A stretch of 11,947 nt of DNA. Source: SMTZ1-83 sp048883405. Its GTDB lineage: Archaea; Asgardarchaeota; Thorarchaeia; Thorarchaeales; Thorarchaeaceae. The position numbers and the translations under genes were made by a program. Shown here piece by piece: positions 1 to 5,776 of this stretch; position 1 is the first letter of the stretch; each line of letters opens with the position of its first letter. The notes beneath the pieces are model-generated. The model ran no database searches and was not told where the DNA came from. It saw nothing but the letters and a program-made list of their open reading frames with translations. The stretch covers positions 1 through 11,947 of the forward strand of contig JBHLQS010000082.1 in NCBI GenBank assembly GCA_048883405.1. Direction: 5' to 3'.

Positions 1-3
1 ATA

Positions 4-528
4 ATGGGAATCAAAGGCAAGATTGCTTGGTCATTCATGACCGATAAGGTCTCTAAGGTTCTATTCCAAGCGAGTTACAGAGAGATGATGAATCTACTAA
101 TGGCTGGAAGCGAGAGTGTGGAAGAAATCAATCGCAAGATGAAACAGATCGGGTTCAAGGTTGGAGAAACCCTGCTAATGGATTATGCCGACAGAATCCG
201 CGAACACGCAGGTGAGTTTCATGAGTTCGCACACACTCTTGGATTGGCATACAAAGTCAATTCTGGCCAGGAATTCACAGACATCTGGATCAGTGATGAC
301 AAGAACACCATAAAGTTCACTGATGCCGATTGTCCAATATGTGCGGGAGTTGAGGTCAGCGATATGCCTGGCTTACAATACTGCAATATTGTTTCCGGAG
401 TATTTGACGCTGTCATGGAGCTTAGAGGATTCAAGGCTGATAGCTTCCAAGAATCTTGCAAAGCGCTCGGTGATGATGCCTGTACGTGGACTCTGAGGAA
501 ATATCCGGAATCTACACAGAACTATTGA
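4..528 (+). CDS. V4R/Bet3-like domain protein (TRAPP-related), copy 1
   Basis: This 174-residue soluble protein has the layout of the V4R/Bet3 family (the NO-signalling/Golgi-transport ligand-binding fold). An N-terminal helical half (about residues 5-60) contains a Bet3-like 'IGFKVGETL' segment. The C-terminal half carries the V4R cysteine pattern: C110-P-I-C113, C127, then the ending C152-K-A-L-G-D-D-A-C160-T-W. The C110/C113 pair with C127 resembles the metal or ligand site of archaeal V4R proteins. Cysteine spacing is identical to the second copy at 2965-3438. Bet3-type proteins are TRAPP vesicle-tethering subunits in eukaryotes, while prokaryotic V4R domains often act as small-molecule sensors; the sequence does not decide which applies here. 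The ATG at 4 is the first available start and fits the usual domain beginning, but its ribosome-binding site would lie outside the window. Confidence 0.8.
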   Translation: MGIKGKIAWSFMTDKVSKVLFQASYREMMNLLMAGSESVEEINRKMKQIGFKVGETLLMDYADRIREHAGEFHEFAHTLGLAYKVNSGQEFTDIWISDDKNTIKFTDADCPICAGVEVSDMPGLQYCNIVSGVFDAVMELRGFKADSFQESCKALGDDACTWTLRKYPESTQNY

Positions 529-573
529 TTACCCTACGAATCTAGGCAATTTCACTGTGCCGTCGCGCATATG

Positions 574-583
574 TATATAAAAG
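574..583 (+). promoter_or_regulatory. TATA box (TATATAAAAG) for the five-helix membrane protein
   Basis: TATATAAAAG is a near-ideal archaeal TATA box. Transcription would be expected to begin about 25 nt downstream, near 604, leaving a short leader of roughly 20 nt before the TTG start at 627. It sits in the 98-nt gap after the first V4R gene, which suggests the membrane gene has its own promoter. Confidence 0.65.
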
Positions 584-613
584 CACGAATCGAGAAGAGA
601 ATAGTCGACATAA

Positions 614-620
614 CGGAGGA
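614..620 (+). promoter_or_regulatory. Strong ribosome-binding site CGGAGGA deciding a TTG start
   Basis: CGGAGGA lies 6 nt before the TTG at 627. It is the best Shine-Dalgarno match in the area and is the main reason to accept the unusual TTG start. Confidence 0.7.
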
Positions 621-626
621 CCGCGC

Positions 627-1142
627 TTGGGTCAACTTCTTGGCACGTTTACGGGTTTAATCACTGCCTTTGCAATCGCCTTTGTCGTACTAACCTTTGG
701 CGGTATCATGCCCGAGGACCTCATATCCTCAACAATAGTAACTGATTTTCTCTCATGGACCGATCTAGAGATGCGACTTGCAGTAGTTGGCACGGTTCTT
801 TATCCTCCCATTTTTGGATTCACAGGTCTCGGTGCTCATCTGGCGACTGGCGCCCAAGGCAGCACAGTCCTGATGGCTCTCGCTTGGGGAACTGGCGGCC
901 TCGTAGCAGGTCTCTTTGCTCGCGACATCCTCTCAGGGATTCTTGCCGCCCTGTTTGCCGTAGTAACAGGAGCATTTCTGACATGGCTACTTGTCTTTGT
1001 TCTCCAGACTGCTGACTTCATGGCTCTGTTCGGAGGCCCCTCTATGGTCATCCTTGAGGCAGTGCTCTATGGGTCAATCTACCCCTCGATAGCTGCTGTA
1101 GTTGGTGGCATCCTTGGAGGAGGCATCACTAGAGAACGATAA
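627..1142 (+). CDS. Small integral membrane protein, function unknown
   Basis: I do not recognise this 171-residue protein. It is very hydrophobic with about five predicted membrane helices: roughly residues 5-27, 51-72, 78-97, 101-127 and 141-167. It is rich in glycine and alanine (for example VVGGILGGG near the C-terminus), suggesting tightly packed helices. There is no signal peptide separate from helix 1 and no recognisable catalytic motif. The start is TTG, supported by a strong upstream ribosome-binding site and a TATA box. Its TAA stop (1140-1142) directly abuts the stop of the minus-strand gene at 1143. The neighbouring minus-strand gene also encodes a multi-helix membrane protein, so the two may be functionally paired, but this is only positional. 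Confidence 0.75.
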   Translation: MGQLLGTFTGLITAFAIAFVVLTFGGIMPEDLISSTIVTDFLSWTDLEMRLAVVGTVLYPPIFGFTGLGAHLATGAQGSTVLMALAWGTGGLVAGLFARDILSGILAALFAVVTGAFLTWLLVFVLQTADFMALFGGPSMVILEAVLYGSIYPSIAAVVGGILGGGITRER

Positions 1143-1724
1143 CTAGGCATTGTCGTCAATTGAGTGTTCATATGAGATGGTTCTACCACATTCGGAGCAC
1201 ACAATGGGTTTTGACTTGAAAACCGCTCCACACTGACATCTAGCTTCAATTCTCTCTGGTATTGGTAATTCTCTCTCACGAGAAGCCAGTCGAATGATTC
1301 TAGTTACTGGGTATGCTGACAAGAGTGTGATGCTAGCAGTCATTATCGTTGATGTGAACAATATGAGAAGGCTCCAGTTGCGATTTGGATCGTTCCAAAA
1401 AGTGGAATCCAAGAGGAGTATCGAGGTCAATGCCCAAATACTAATCCACACACCTGCCCAGATTGCAGTTCTAACTGAATTCCATCCTGACTTCGAGAAT
1501 AGAGATACAATAGGACCCATGATTAGCCATACAAGAAGATATGATATGAGAGTAAAAGGATCTGAAAGAACCGTGTAGGTGTGACTCAAGTAATGACTGC
1601 CTGCCAGAAACCACCAGAGAAAAATGAATTCTTGCGGATAGGCCGGCTGGCTCAGATTCAATATGAACACCAATAGCCATGAGCCTATGAATGCTGCCAG
1701 CAGTCCACCCAACATATTTCTCAT
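1143..1724 (-). CDS. Four-helix membrane protein with C-terminal zinc ribbon
   Basis: This 193-residue protein has four likely membrane helices at about residues 5-23, 57-77, 85-105 and 117-139. A cytosolic tail follows with a compact zinc ribbon: C163-x-C165-G, then C176-x2-C179-G. The spacing (CxC, 10 residues, CxxC) is that of a rubredoxin-like or zinc-ribbon knuckle. I do not recognise the family. A zinc ribbon on a membrane anchor is common among uncharacterised archaeal proteins and usually suggests protein-protein or nucleic-acid contact. The ATG at 1724 is preceded, on the minus strand, by GAGG 7 nt upstream and by a TATA-like TTTATA about 40 nt upstream. Open reading on the opposite strand here is not credible, because it has no domain features or ribosome-binding site. 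Confidence 0.75.
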   Translation of the reverse strand: MRNMLGGLLAAFIGSWLLVFILNLSQPAYPQEFIFLWWFLAGSHYLSHTYTVLSDPFTLISYLLVWLIMGPIVSLFSKSGWNSVRTAIWAGVWISIWALTSILLLDSTFWNDPNRNWSLLILFTSTIMTASITLLSAYPVTRIIRLASRERELPIPERIEARCQCGAVFKSKPIVCSECGRTISYEHSIDDNA

Positions 1725-1761
1725 GATGTGGCCTCTTCAACTCCTCGTGTGGTGCTTTGGC

Positions 1762-1769
1762 GTATAAAT
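1762..1769 (-). promoter_or_regulatory. TATA box for the minus-strand zinc-ribbon membrane protein
   Basis: On the minus strand this reads ATTTATAC, centred about 42 nt before the ATG at 1724, giving a predicted leader of about 15 nt. The 225-nt gap (1725-1950) also has to hold the promoter of the plus-strand gene at 1951. The AT-rich AATTAAAT near 1797-1804 is the only, weak, plus-strand TATA candidate I see. No RNA gene or small open frame is evident in this gap. Confidence 0.5.
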
Positions 1770-1939
1770 GAGCCTCTTAACGGTTTCCAAGACTTGAATT
1801 AAATTGGCTGTGCTCTCTCAGAGACATGTGAATCCCTGGTGCCTCTATGAAATCTCTCTTTGTGAAACCACAACGCTTTTCAGACCACCACCGATGGAAA
1901 CCGAGCAGAGGCAAGTCTAGGTTGGTCCGAAACGGCATA

Positions 1940-1945
1940 GAGGTG
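1940..1945 (+). promoter_or_regulatory. Ribosome-binding site GAGGTG
   Basis: GAGGTG is complementary to the archaeal 16S 3' end and lies 5 nt before the ATG at 1951. It fixes the start of the Roadblock fusion gene. Confidence 0.7.
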
Positions 1946-1950
1946 CAGAT

Positions 1951-2940
1951 ATGAGCAGCGATCTGGAAAGAGCTCTCTCAAAACTGAGATTCGATGAACA
2001 GGTACTCGGCTATTCGCTGATGACGAAAGCGGGTAGGCCATTTGTAAGCTTCTCTTTCCCATCAGAGCTGTTCCCAAGAGTCAGGGATAGCATCAATTTG
2101 TATAAGACCGATTTGCGCCTCATGACGATTGACACAGACCGAGGTCTAGTAGTGCTTTCTCCGGTCGATATGAATTGGATTCTGACTGTTCTTTACGTCA
2201 CAGAGTTGCAGCTTGGCCTTGCTATTGCTAAGACTAAGAATGTTCTGAGATTGTTGGAAGGAATTGAGCTCCCACCGCCACCCGATGAATTTGAGGAATC
2301 AGCAGAATCTAACCTGAAAGTCCTCGAAAGCATAGCAATGCAGGCTGCATCCACATCTCCTGAAGCCATTGAGCCTGAGTTTGTGGTGCCGGAGCCTGAA
2401 GATCTGATTGAAATTGAGCCCGAACTTAATCTAGAAGAAGCCAAGCCTCCAGAAGCATTCAATGTTCAGCCTACTACAATTCCGAAGCGAGGTCCAAGTT
2501 ACGGAGATGCTATCAATCTAGATTCAGATTTGCACAATGAGATGAAGCAGGCGCATGGCAACTTCGGTTTTGATGTTTTGATGTTAGTGGATAGCACTGT
2601 CACGGTTGCAGAGATAGCTGATTCAATGTTTCAGCCAAATGAGAGAGTTACTGAACTTATCAAGTGGGCTGCTTCGAAAGGTATAGTCGAAGCTCCTCTG
2701 TGTGATGAAGGAACCGTAGCTATTTCTGAGGACACGATGGGCCGATTCGTGAAGTGTCCGAAGTTTCTTGGAGACCTGTCAAAGATTCAGAACGGAGATA
2801 TCGAGATATTAAGACTCTGTGATGGTAGTAGGACAACTGAGGAAATCGCAGAAATACTAGGCATTCAAAATTCCAATGTAATTCAGACGATTGCCGGTAA
2901 CAAGAAATTCGGTATCAAAATGATTGGTAAGACTGTCTAA
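1951..2940 (+). CDS. Roadblock/LC7 - acidic linker - tandem winged-helix fusion protein
   Basis: This 329-residue protein appears to have three parts. Residues 1-104 show the helix-strand-strand-helix-strand-strand-strand-helix order and hydrophobic pattern of a Roadblock/LC7 domain: VLGYSLMTKAGRPFVSF as the strand hairpin, RGLVVLSPV as a later strand, and a final QLGLAIAKTKNVLRLLEGI helix. Residues 106-185 form a proline- and glutamate-rich linker with repeated EPE-type motifs, probably disordered. The C-terminus holds two small helical or winged-helix-like units, about 190-248 (TVAEIADSMF...ELIKWAASKGIVEA) and 275-325 (TTEEIAEILG). Roadblock proteins typically dimerise and bind or regulate small GTPases, and they are expanded in Asgard archaea. 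The gene is followed 24 nt later by a V4R/Bet3-like gene and then another, so the three are probably one operon. No GTPase gene lies in this window. The domain calls rest on sequence pattern only. Confidence 0.7.
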   Translation: MSSDLERALSKLRFDEQVLGYSLMTKAGRPFVSFSFPSELFPRVRDSINLYKTDLRLMTIDTDRGLVVLSPVDMNWILTVLYVTELQLGLAIAKTKNVLRLLEGIELPPPPDEFEESAESNLKVLESIAMQAASTSPEAIEPEFVVPEPEDLIEIEPELNLEEAKPPEAFNVQPTTIPKRGPSYGDAINLDSDLHNEMKQAHGNFGFDVLMLVDSTVTVAEIADSMFQPNERVTELIKWAASKGIVEAPLCDEGTVAISEDTMGRFVKCPKFLGDLSKIQNGDIEILRLCDGSRTTEEIAEILGIQNSNVIQTIAGNKKFGIKMIGKTV

Positions 2941-2951
2941 GCAACTTGAGT

Positions 2952-2956
2952 GAGGT
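2952..2956 (+). promoter_or_regulatory. Ribosome-binding site GAGGT
   Basis: GAGGT lies 8 nt before the ATG at 2965, inside the 24-nt gap after the Roadblock fusion gene. It supports independent translation of the second V4R gene on a shared transcript. Confidence 0.6.
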
Positions 2957-2964
2957 CCGCCTAA

Positions 2965-3438
2965 ATGGCAAACGTCGAAAATCCATTATTCGTAAGTCTT
3001 TATGCTCAGTGGGTTGATAGGGTCCTTTCAGAAACTAGCAGCATTGATGAGGCTAATCAACGGCTTCGAGATATGGGAAGGGAGATGGGCTCTCATCTTT
3101 ACCTTACAACCGAGCTCGCATCAAAGACGAAGGATACGGTAATGACCCGAGAAGATGTTGCGAAGCTTATAGATCGCATCTACAAGCTGCTTTTTAATCG
3201 GAAACCCACCGATGTGGACATGAAATCCGCGCGGGGCTCTATAAGAGTTGCAGATAAGGACTGTATTTGGTGCCAAGAAATCACACTAGAGGGAATGAGG
3301 GGATTTGGCTATTGTGAAGCTTTCAGCGGCATTCTAGAGGTGATTCTCGAGTTCAAGGGTGTTGATGCCAAGGTCTTCCAAGAGCTCTGCAAAGCTACCG
3401 GTGCTGACAATTGCACATGGAATATACGTCTTGTTTAG
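2965..3438 (+). CDS. V4R/Bet3-like domain protein (TRAPP-related), copy 2
   Basis: This 157-residue protein is a paralogue of the protein at 4-528. The N-terminal helices (about 8-55) include the Bet3-like pattern NQRLRDMGREMGSHLYL. The C-terminal half has C100-I-W-C103, G-Y-C117, and the V4R ending L-C142-K-A-T-G-A-D-N-C150-T-W. Distances between the five cysteines (3, 14, 25 and 8 residues) are exactly those in copy 1, so the two share a conserved site, possibly zinc- or ligand-binding. The protein is a single domain with no membrane segment. It lies between the Roadblock fusion and the third V4R gene. Alternative view: a stand-alone small-molecule sensor of the V4R type rather than a trafficking component. 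Confidence 0.8.
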   Translation: MANVENPLFVSLYAQWVDRVLSETSSIDEANQRLRDMGREMGSHLYLTTELASKTKDTVMTREDVAKLIDRIYKLLFNRKPTDVDMKSARGSIRVADKDCIWCQEITLEGMRGFGYCEAFSGILEVILEFKGVDAKVFQELCKATGADNCTWNIRLV

Positions 3439-3486
3439 TAGGTCCTAGCAAAGAACTTAACACCGCTAATGGGTTCATCCAACTTC

Positions 3487-3490
3487 GGAG
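3487..3490 (+). promoter_or_regulatory. Ribosome-binding site GGAG deciding the start of V4R copy 3
   Basis: GGAG lies 8 nt before the ATG at 3499. The earlier in-frame ATG at 3469 has no comparable site close by, so 3499 is preferred. Confidence 0.5.
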
Positions 3491-3498
3491 ACGCTGCA

Positions 3499-4047
3499 AT
3501 GTCTAAACGAGACGCCGTTATTCCTTGGTGGCAAAGCCGGCTAAAGGAAAAAGACCTCATGAGAGCGTTTTTCGCCAAGACCTGGAATAAGCTTGGGAAT
3601 CGTATTGAGGTAATGTTCCCTGATCGTCTCAAAGACCTCTATTACAGTGCTGGCCGATTGGCTGGTTTGGAGGCACAGCGTGAGTACTTCAAAGGCGCAA
3701 ATCAGAAGCCGCCAGGTGATTTCAAGGGAATTGTTGAGTTTCTCAAAATGGCACTCAAGACACTGATTGTGCCCTTTGGCGAAGTTGAGATTGAGAATCT
3801 ATACAAACTGTTTCTAGATGAAGAGGCAATCGTTCGGATTCAAGACAATCCCTATGCATCTGGCTATGAGGCAGAAGAGCCGTCTTGCTATTTCCTCAGA
3901 GGATTCATAGAGGCTGTGATGGAGTACCTTACAGACTACAACAGAATGGGCCATGAGAAGCTAATCATTGTGGAAGAAACGTGCATGTCTGCCAAGGGTG
4001 ATGCCTGCAGGTTCAAGATAACGCTCACCTATCCTGCACGTGGATAA
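3499..4047 (+). CDS. Divergent V4R-domain protein, copy 3 (CxxC pair absent)
   Basis: This protein is 182 residues from the ATG at 3499, or 192 from the alternative ATG at 3469, which lacks a good ribosome-binding site. The C-terminal half has the V4R ending: E-E-P-S-C, then G-F-I-E-A-V-M-E-Y, and finally E-E-T-C-x7-C-R-F-K-I with the 8-residue cysteine step of the other copies. The upstream CxxC pair found in the other two copies is missing; the equivalent stretch (around RIQDNPYASGYEAEE) has no cysteine. The N-terminal half is longer, with a positively charged start and a helix-rich region (YYSAGRLAGLEAQREYF). It probably cannot hold the same metal or ligand site and may have a structural or partner role in a heteromer with the other V4R proteins. 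The family call is good; the role is unknown. Confidence 0.75.
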   Translation: MSKRDAVIPWWQSRLKEKDLMRAFFAKTWNKLGNRIEVMFPDRLKDLYYSAGRLAGLEAQREYFKGANQKPPGDFKGIVEFLKMALKTLIVPFGEVEIENLYKLFLDEEAIVRIQDNPYASGYEAEEPSCYFLRGFIEAVMEYLTDYNRMGHEKLIIVEETCMSAKGDACRFKITLTYPARG

Positions 4048-4129
4048 GTTGAAAAGTAGTACGTTCCTTAATCATTCCAATCGCTTAATTGATATCTATA
4101 GACACTTAATGATAGGCGGAAGATAGACA

Positions 4130-4927
4130 ATGGGCTCAGGGATTTTCAGGAACTTCATAGTAGGACTGTCCTTCCTTCTACTGGCGACAAGTCTGACTGG
4201 TCTAGTTCTCTCTGGTTTCGGCCCAGCCAACACTCACATCATTGCCCAGGAAGTATCTGATTCTTCTGCAGCACCAGTCATGGACATTCAAATCAACATG
4301 CTATGGCTGCACAATACATCAACAATTGATTTCCGTGCGAGTTCATTAATGTCTGGAATTGGCACCTTGGTAGTTTCATTTGATAATCTACCCAGCTCAA
4401 TTATATCGGGTTCTTTGATTTTGGCATTAGGTACTATCACCCTTGAAAGAAGGGATCAGGAACGGCTTCGGAAGCTGCGTGACCGCGTTATTGATGAAAT
4501 CTCCACATATCCCGGTATCCACCTTAGAGAGCTTCACAGAAACATCGGCTGTGCGATGGGAGCTCTTCAATATCATCTAAACAATCTTGAGAATGAAGGG
4601 ATGATAGTTTCTGTTAGGAACGGCAATGCCAGGCACTTGTTCCTTGATGGTTATTCCTCAGAGGATCACATATTGCGATTAGCAGCATTCTCTAGGAATC
4701 CCACCATTAATTCCATCTTAATGGAATGTGCCAGCAACGGTAGAATCACTCAGGCCGAATTGAGTAGGACACTCTCAGTTGACAAAAGCCTTGTTAGCTA
4801 CTATGTGAGTGGACTAGTTGACGCCGGTATCCTCCGAACCATTCGCGTCTTCGGACGGGAGAAGCCTCTCGTGCTAAGCGATTGGGCTCGAAGTTCAATA
4901 ATCTCTCTTGGCCTACTAGTACAGTAA
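4130..4927 (+). CDS. Membrane-anchored transcriptional regulator with two winged helices
   Basis: The 265 residues begin with a hydrophobic helix (about 8-30), followed by a short stretch that is probably outside the cell (about 31-87), then a second hydrophobic helix (about 88-105). The cytosolic part has two winged helix-turn-helix domains. The first, about 115-172, includes HLRELHRNIG, the recognition-type segment MGALQYHLNNLENEGMI and a basic wing. The second, about 190-250, includes ITQAELSRTLSVDKSLVSYYVSGLVDAGIL and a wing. This is a known archaeal design for one-component membrane regulators of the ArsR/MarR-like class. It sits directly upstream of an ABC exporter with a repeated motif at the predicted start of transcription, so it probably senses an envelope signal and controls that transporter. 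The signal is unknown. ATG at 4130 is chosen; the ribosome-binding site is weak (GGCGGA). Confidence 0.8.
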   Translation: MGSGIFRNFIVGLSFLLLATSLTGLVLSGFGPANTHIIAQEVSDSSAAPVMDIQINMLWLHNTSTIDFRASSLMSGIGTLVVSFDNLPSSIISGSLILALGTITLERRDQERLRKLRDRVIDEISTYPGIHLRELHRNIGCAMGALQYHLNNLENEGMIVSVRNGNARHLFLDGYSSEDHILRLAAFSRNPTINSILMECASNGRITQAELSRTLSVDKSLVSYYVSGLVDAGILRTIRVFGREKPLVLSDWARSSIISLGLLVQ

Positions 4928-4942
4928 TTGAAATACCTCTAG

Positions 4943-4949
4943 ATTTATC
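4943..4949 (+). promoter_or_regulatory. Candidate TATA box (ATTTATC) for the ABC transporter operon
   Basis: ATTTATC in the 99-nt gap after the regulator gene is the best TATA candidate. It predicts transcription starting around 4970, with a leader of about 55 nt before the ATPase start at 5027. Confidence 0.45.
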
Positions 4950-4963
4950 TTTCAACCAGAGTT

Positions 4964-4989
4964 GACCTGAGGTGAGGTCTGGATGACCT
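4964..4989 (+). repeat. Triple GACCT repeat, candidate operator
   Basis: GACCT (4964-4968) is followed 6 nt later by its inverted copy AGGTC (4975-4979), and 5 nt after that by a second direct GACCT (4985-4989). The inverted pair covers the transcription start predicted from the upstream TATA-like sequence. A dimeric winged-helix protein, such as the one encoded just upstream, could bind here and block transcription. No binding evidence exists beyond the pattern and position. Confidence 0.4.
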
Positions 4990-5010
4990 TACATTGTGTT
5001 AGATTGGCAC

Positions 5011-5015
5011 AGGAG
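5011..5015 (+). promoter_or_regulatory. Ribosome-binding site AGGAG
   Basis: AGGAG lies 11 nt before the ATG at 5027, slightly long in spacing but the only good match near the ATPase start. Confidence 0.5.
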
Positions 5016-5026
5016 AAACCCTAAAC

Positions 5027-5776
5027 ATGTCAGATGATGATGCCTGGGTGGCTGATGAAACCTATGACACAGTTGAATCTGTAAGCAGTGATGGAGTCAA
5101 GTTTGCAGTGCGGCTCCTAGAGGTATCGAGAAGATATTCATTGGGGCGTCGAGAAATCACAGCTCTCAACAGAGTCACACTCGAAGTTGGAATGGGCGAT
5201 TTTGTGGCGATTACAGGAGCATCAGGATCCGGCAAGACGACTCTGCTCAACATTATCGGCGCGATAGACTATGCAACAGAGGGCAGAGTGTTTCTTATGG
5301 ATGTCCCAATAGGTGACTATGATGAGTCCTTCAGAGCAACTTTTCGTCTCTCGAATACTGGCTTTATATTTCAGAGCTATAACCTGATATCTACACTCAC
5401 TGCGCTTGAGAACGTCATGTTCCCAATGCAATTGACTGACAAGAGTCTCGAGGAGATTCAGAATGACTCACTCAAACTGCTCGAGAGAGTGTGGCTTGAA
5501 GAACGGACTGACCATCTTCCTTGGCAGTTAAGCTCGGGTGAACAGCAGAGGGTCGCAATTGCCAGAGCTATGGCAAATGACCCTCCAATAATCTTGGCCG
5601 ACGAACCAACAGCCAATCTGGACACAACGAGTGCTAAGATGGTTCGCGACCTTCTGCAAATGCTACATCAGTCTGGTAAGGCTGTGATTGTGATGACACA
5701 TGACAATGCTATCGTCAGAACAAAAGGCGCGCGTCATCTCAATATGGAAAATGGAGTGCTGTCCTCTAATGTCTGA
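5027..5776 (+). CDS. ABC transporter ATPase, MacB/LolD/BceA type
   Basis: This 249-residue nucleotide-binding subunit powers the permease encoded next. All core motifs are present: Walker A GASGSGKTT (64-72), Q-loop Q116 in FIFQSYNL, signature LSSGEQQR (168-175, with S and E instead of the common G and Q), Walker B IILADEPT (188-195), D-loop NLD (197-199) and H-loop H225 in MTHD. The F-Q-S-Y-N-L and E-N-V-M-F-P patterns are typical of the LolD/MacB/BceA branch, whose members work with FtsX-type permeases in mechanotransmission or export rather than classic import. The N-terminus has about 25 extra acidic residues before the ABC core. Its end overlaps the permease start by 8 nt, implying translational coupling. 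Confidence 0.93.
   Translation: MSDDDAWVADETYDTVESVSSDGVKFAVRLLEVSRRYSLGRREITALNRVTLEVGMGDFVAITGASGSGKTTLLNIIGAIDYATEGRVFLMDVPIGDYDESFRATFRLSNTGFIFQSYNLISTLTALENVMFPMQLTDKSLEEIQNDSLKLLERVWLEERTDHLPWQLSSGEQQRVAIARAMANDPPIILADEPTANLDTTSAKMVRDLLQMLHQSGKAVIVMTHDNAIVRTKGARHLNMENGVLSSNV

Noticed and set aside
1294..1578. Plus-strand open frame of 94 codons inside the zinc-ribbon membrane gene
   Set aside because: It is antisense to a better gene with four membrane helices, a zinc ribbon, a TATA box and a ribosome-binding site, and shows no domain pattern of its own.
1814..1824. Palindrome TCTCTcAGAGA in the gap before the Roadblock gene
   Set aside because: It is only 11 nt and of low complexity, without a poly-T tail or a suitable position relative to a promoter, so it is likely chance.
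1725..1950. Possible C/D-box RNA or small gene in the 225-nt gap
   Set aside because: I found no paired C and D boxes, no tRNA-like fold and no open frame with a ribosome-binding site; the gap is best read as divergent promoters.
5700..5768. N-terminal extension of the permease from an ATG at 5700
   Set aside because: It lies wholly inside the ATPase gene and precedes the natural start at 5769, where the ATG overlaps the ATPase stop by 8 nt in the usual coupled arrangement.
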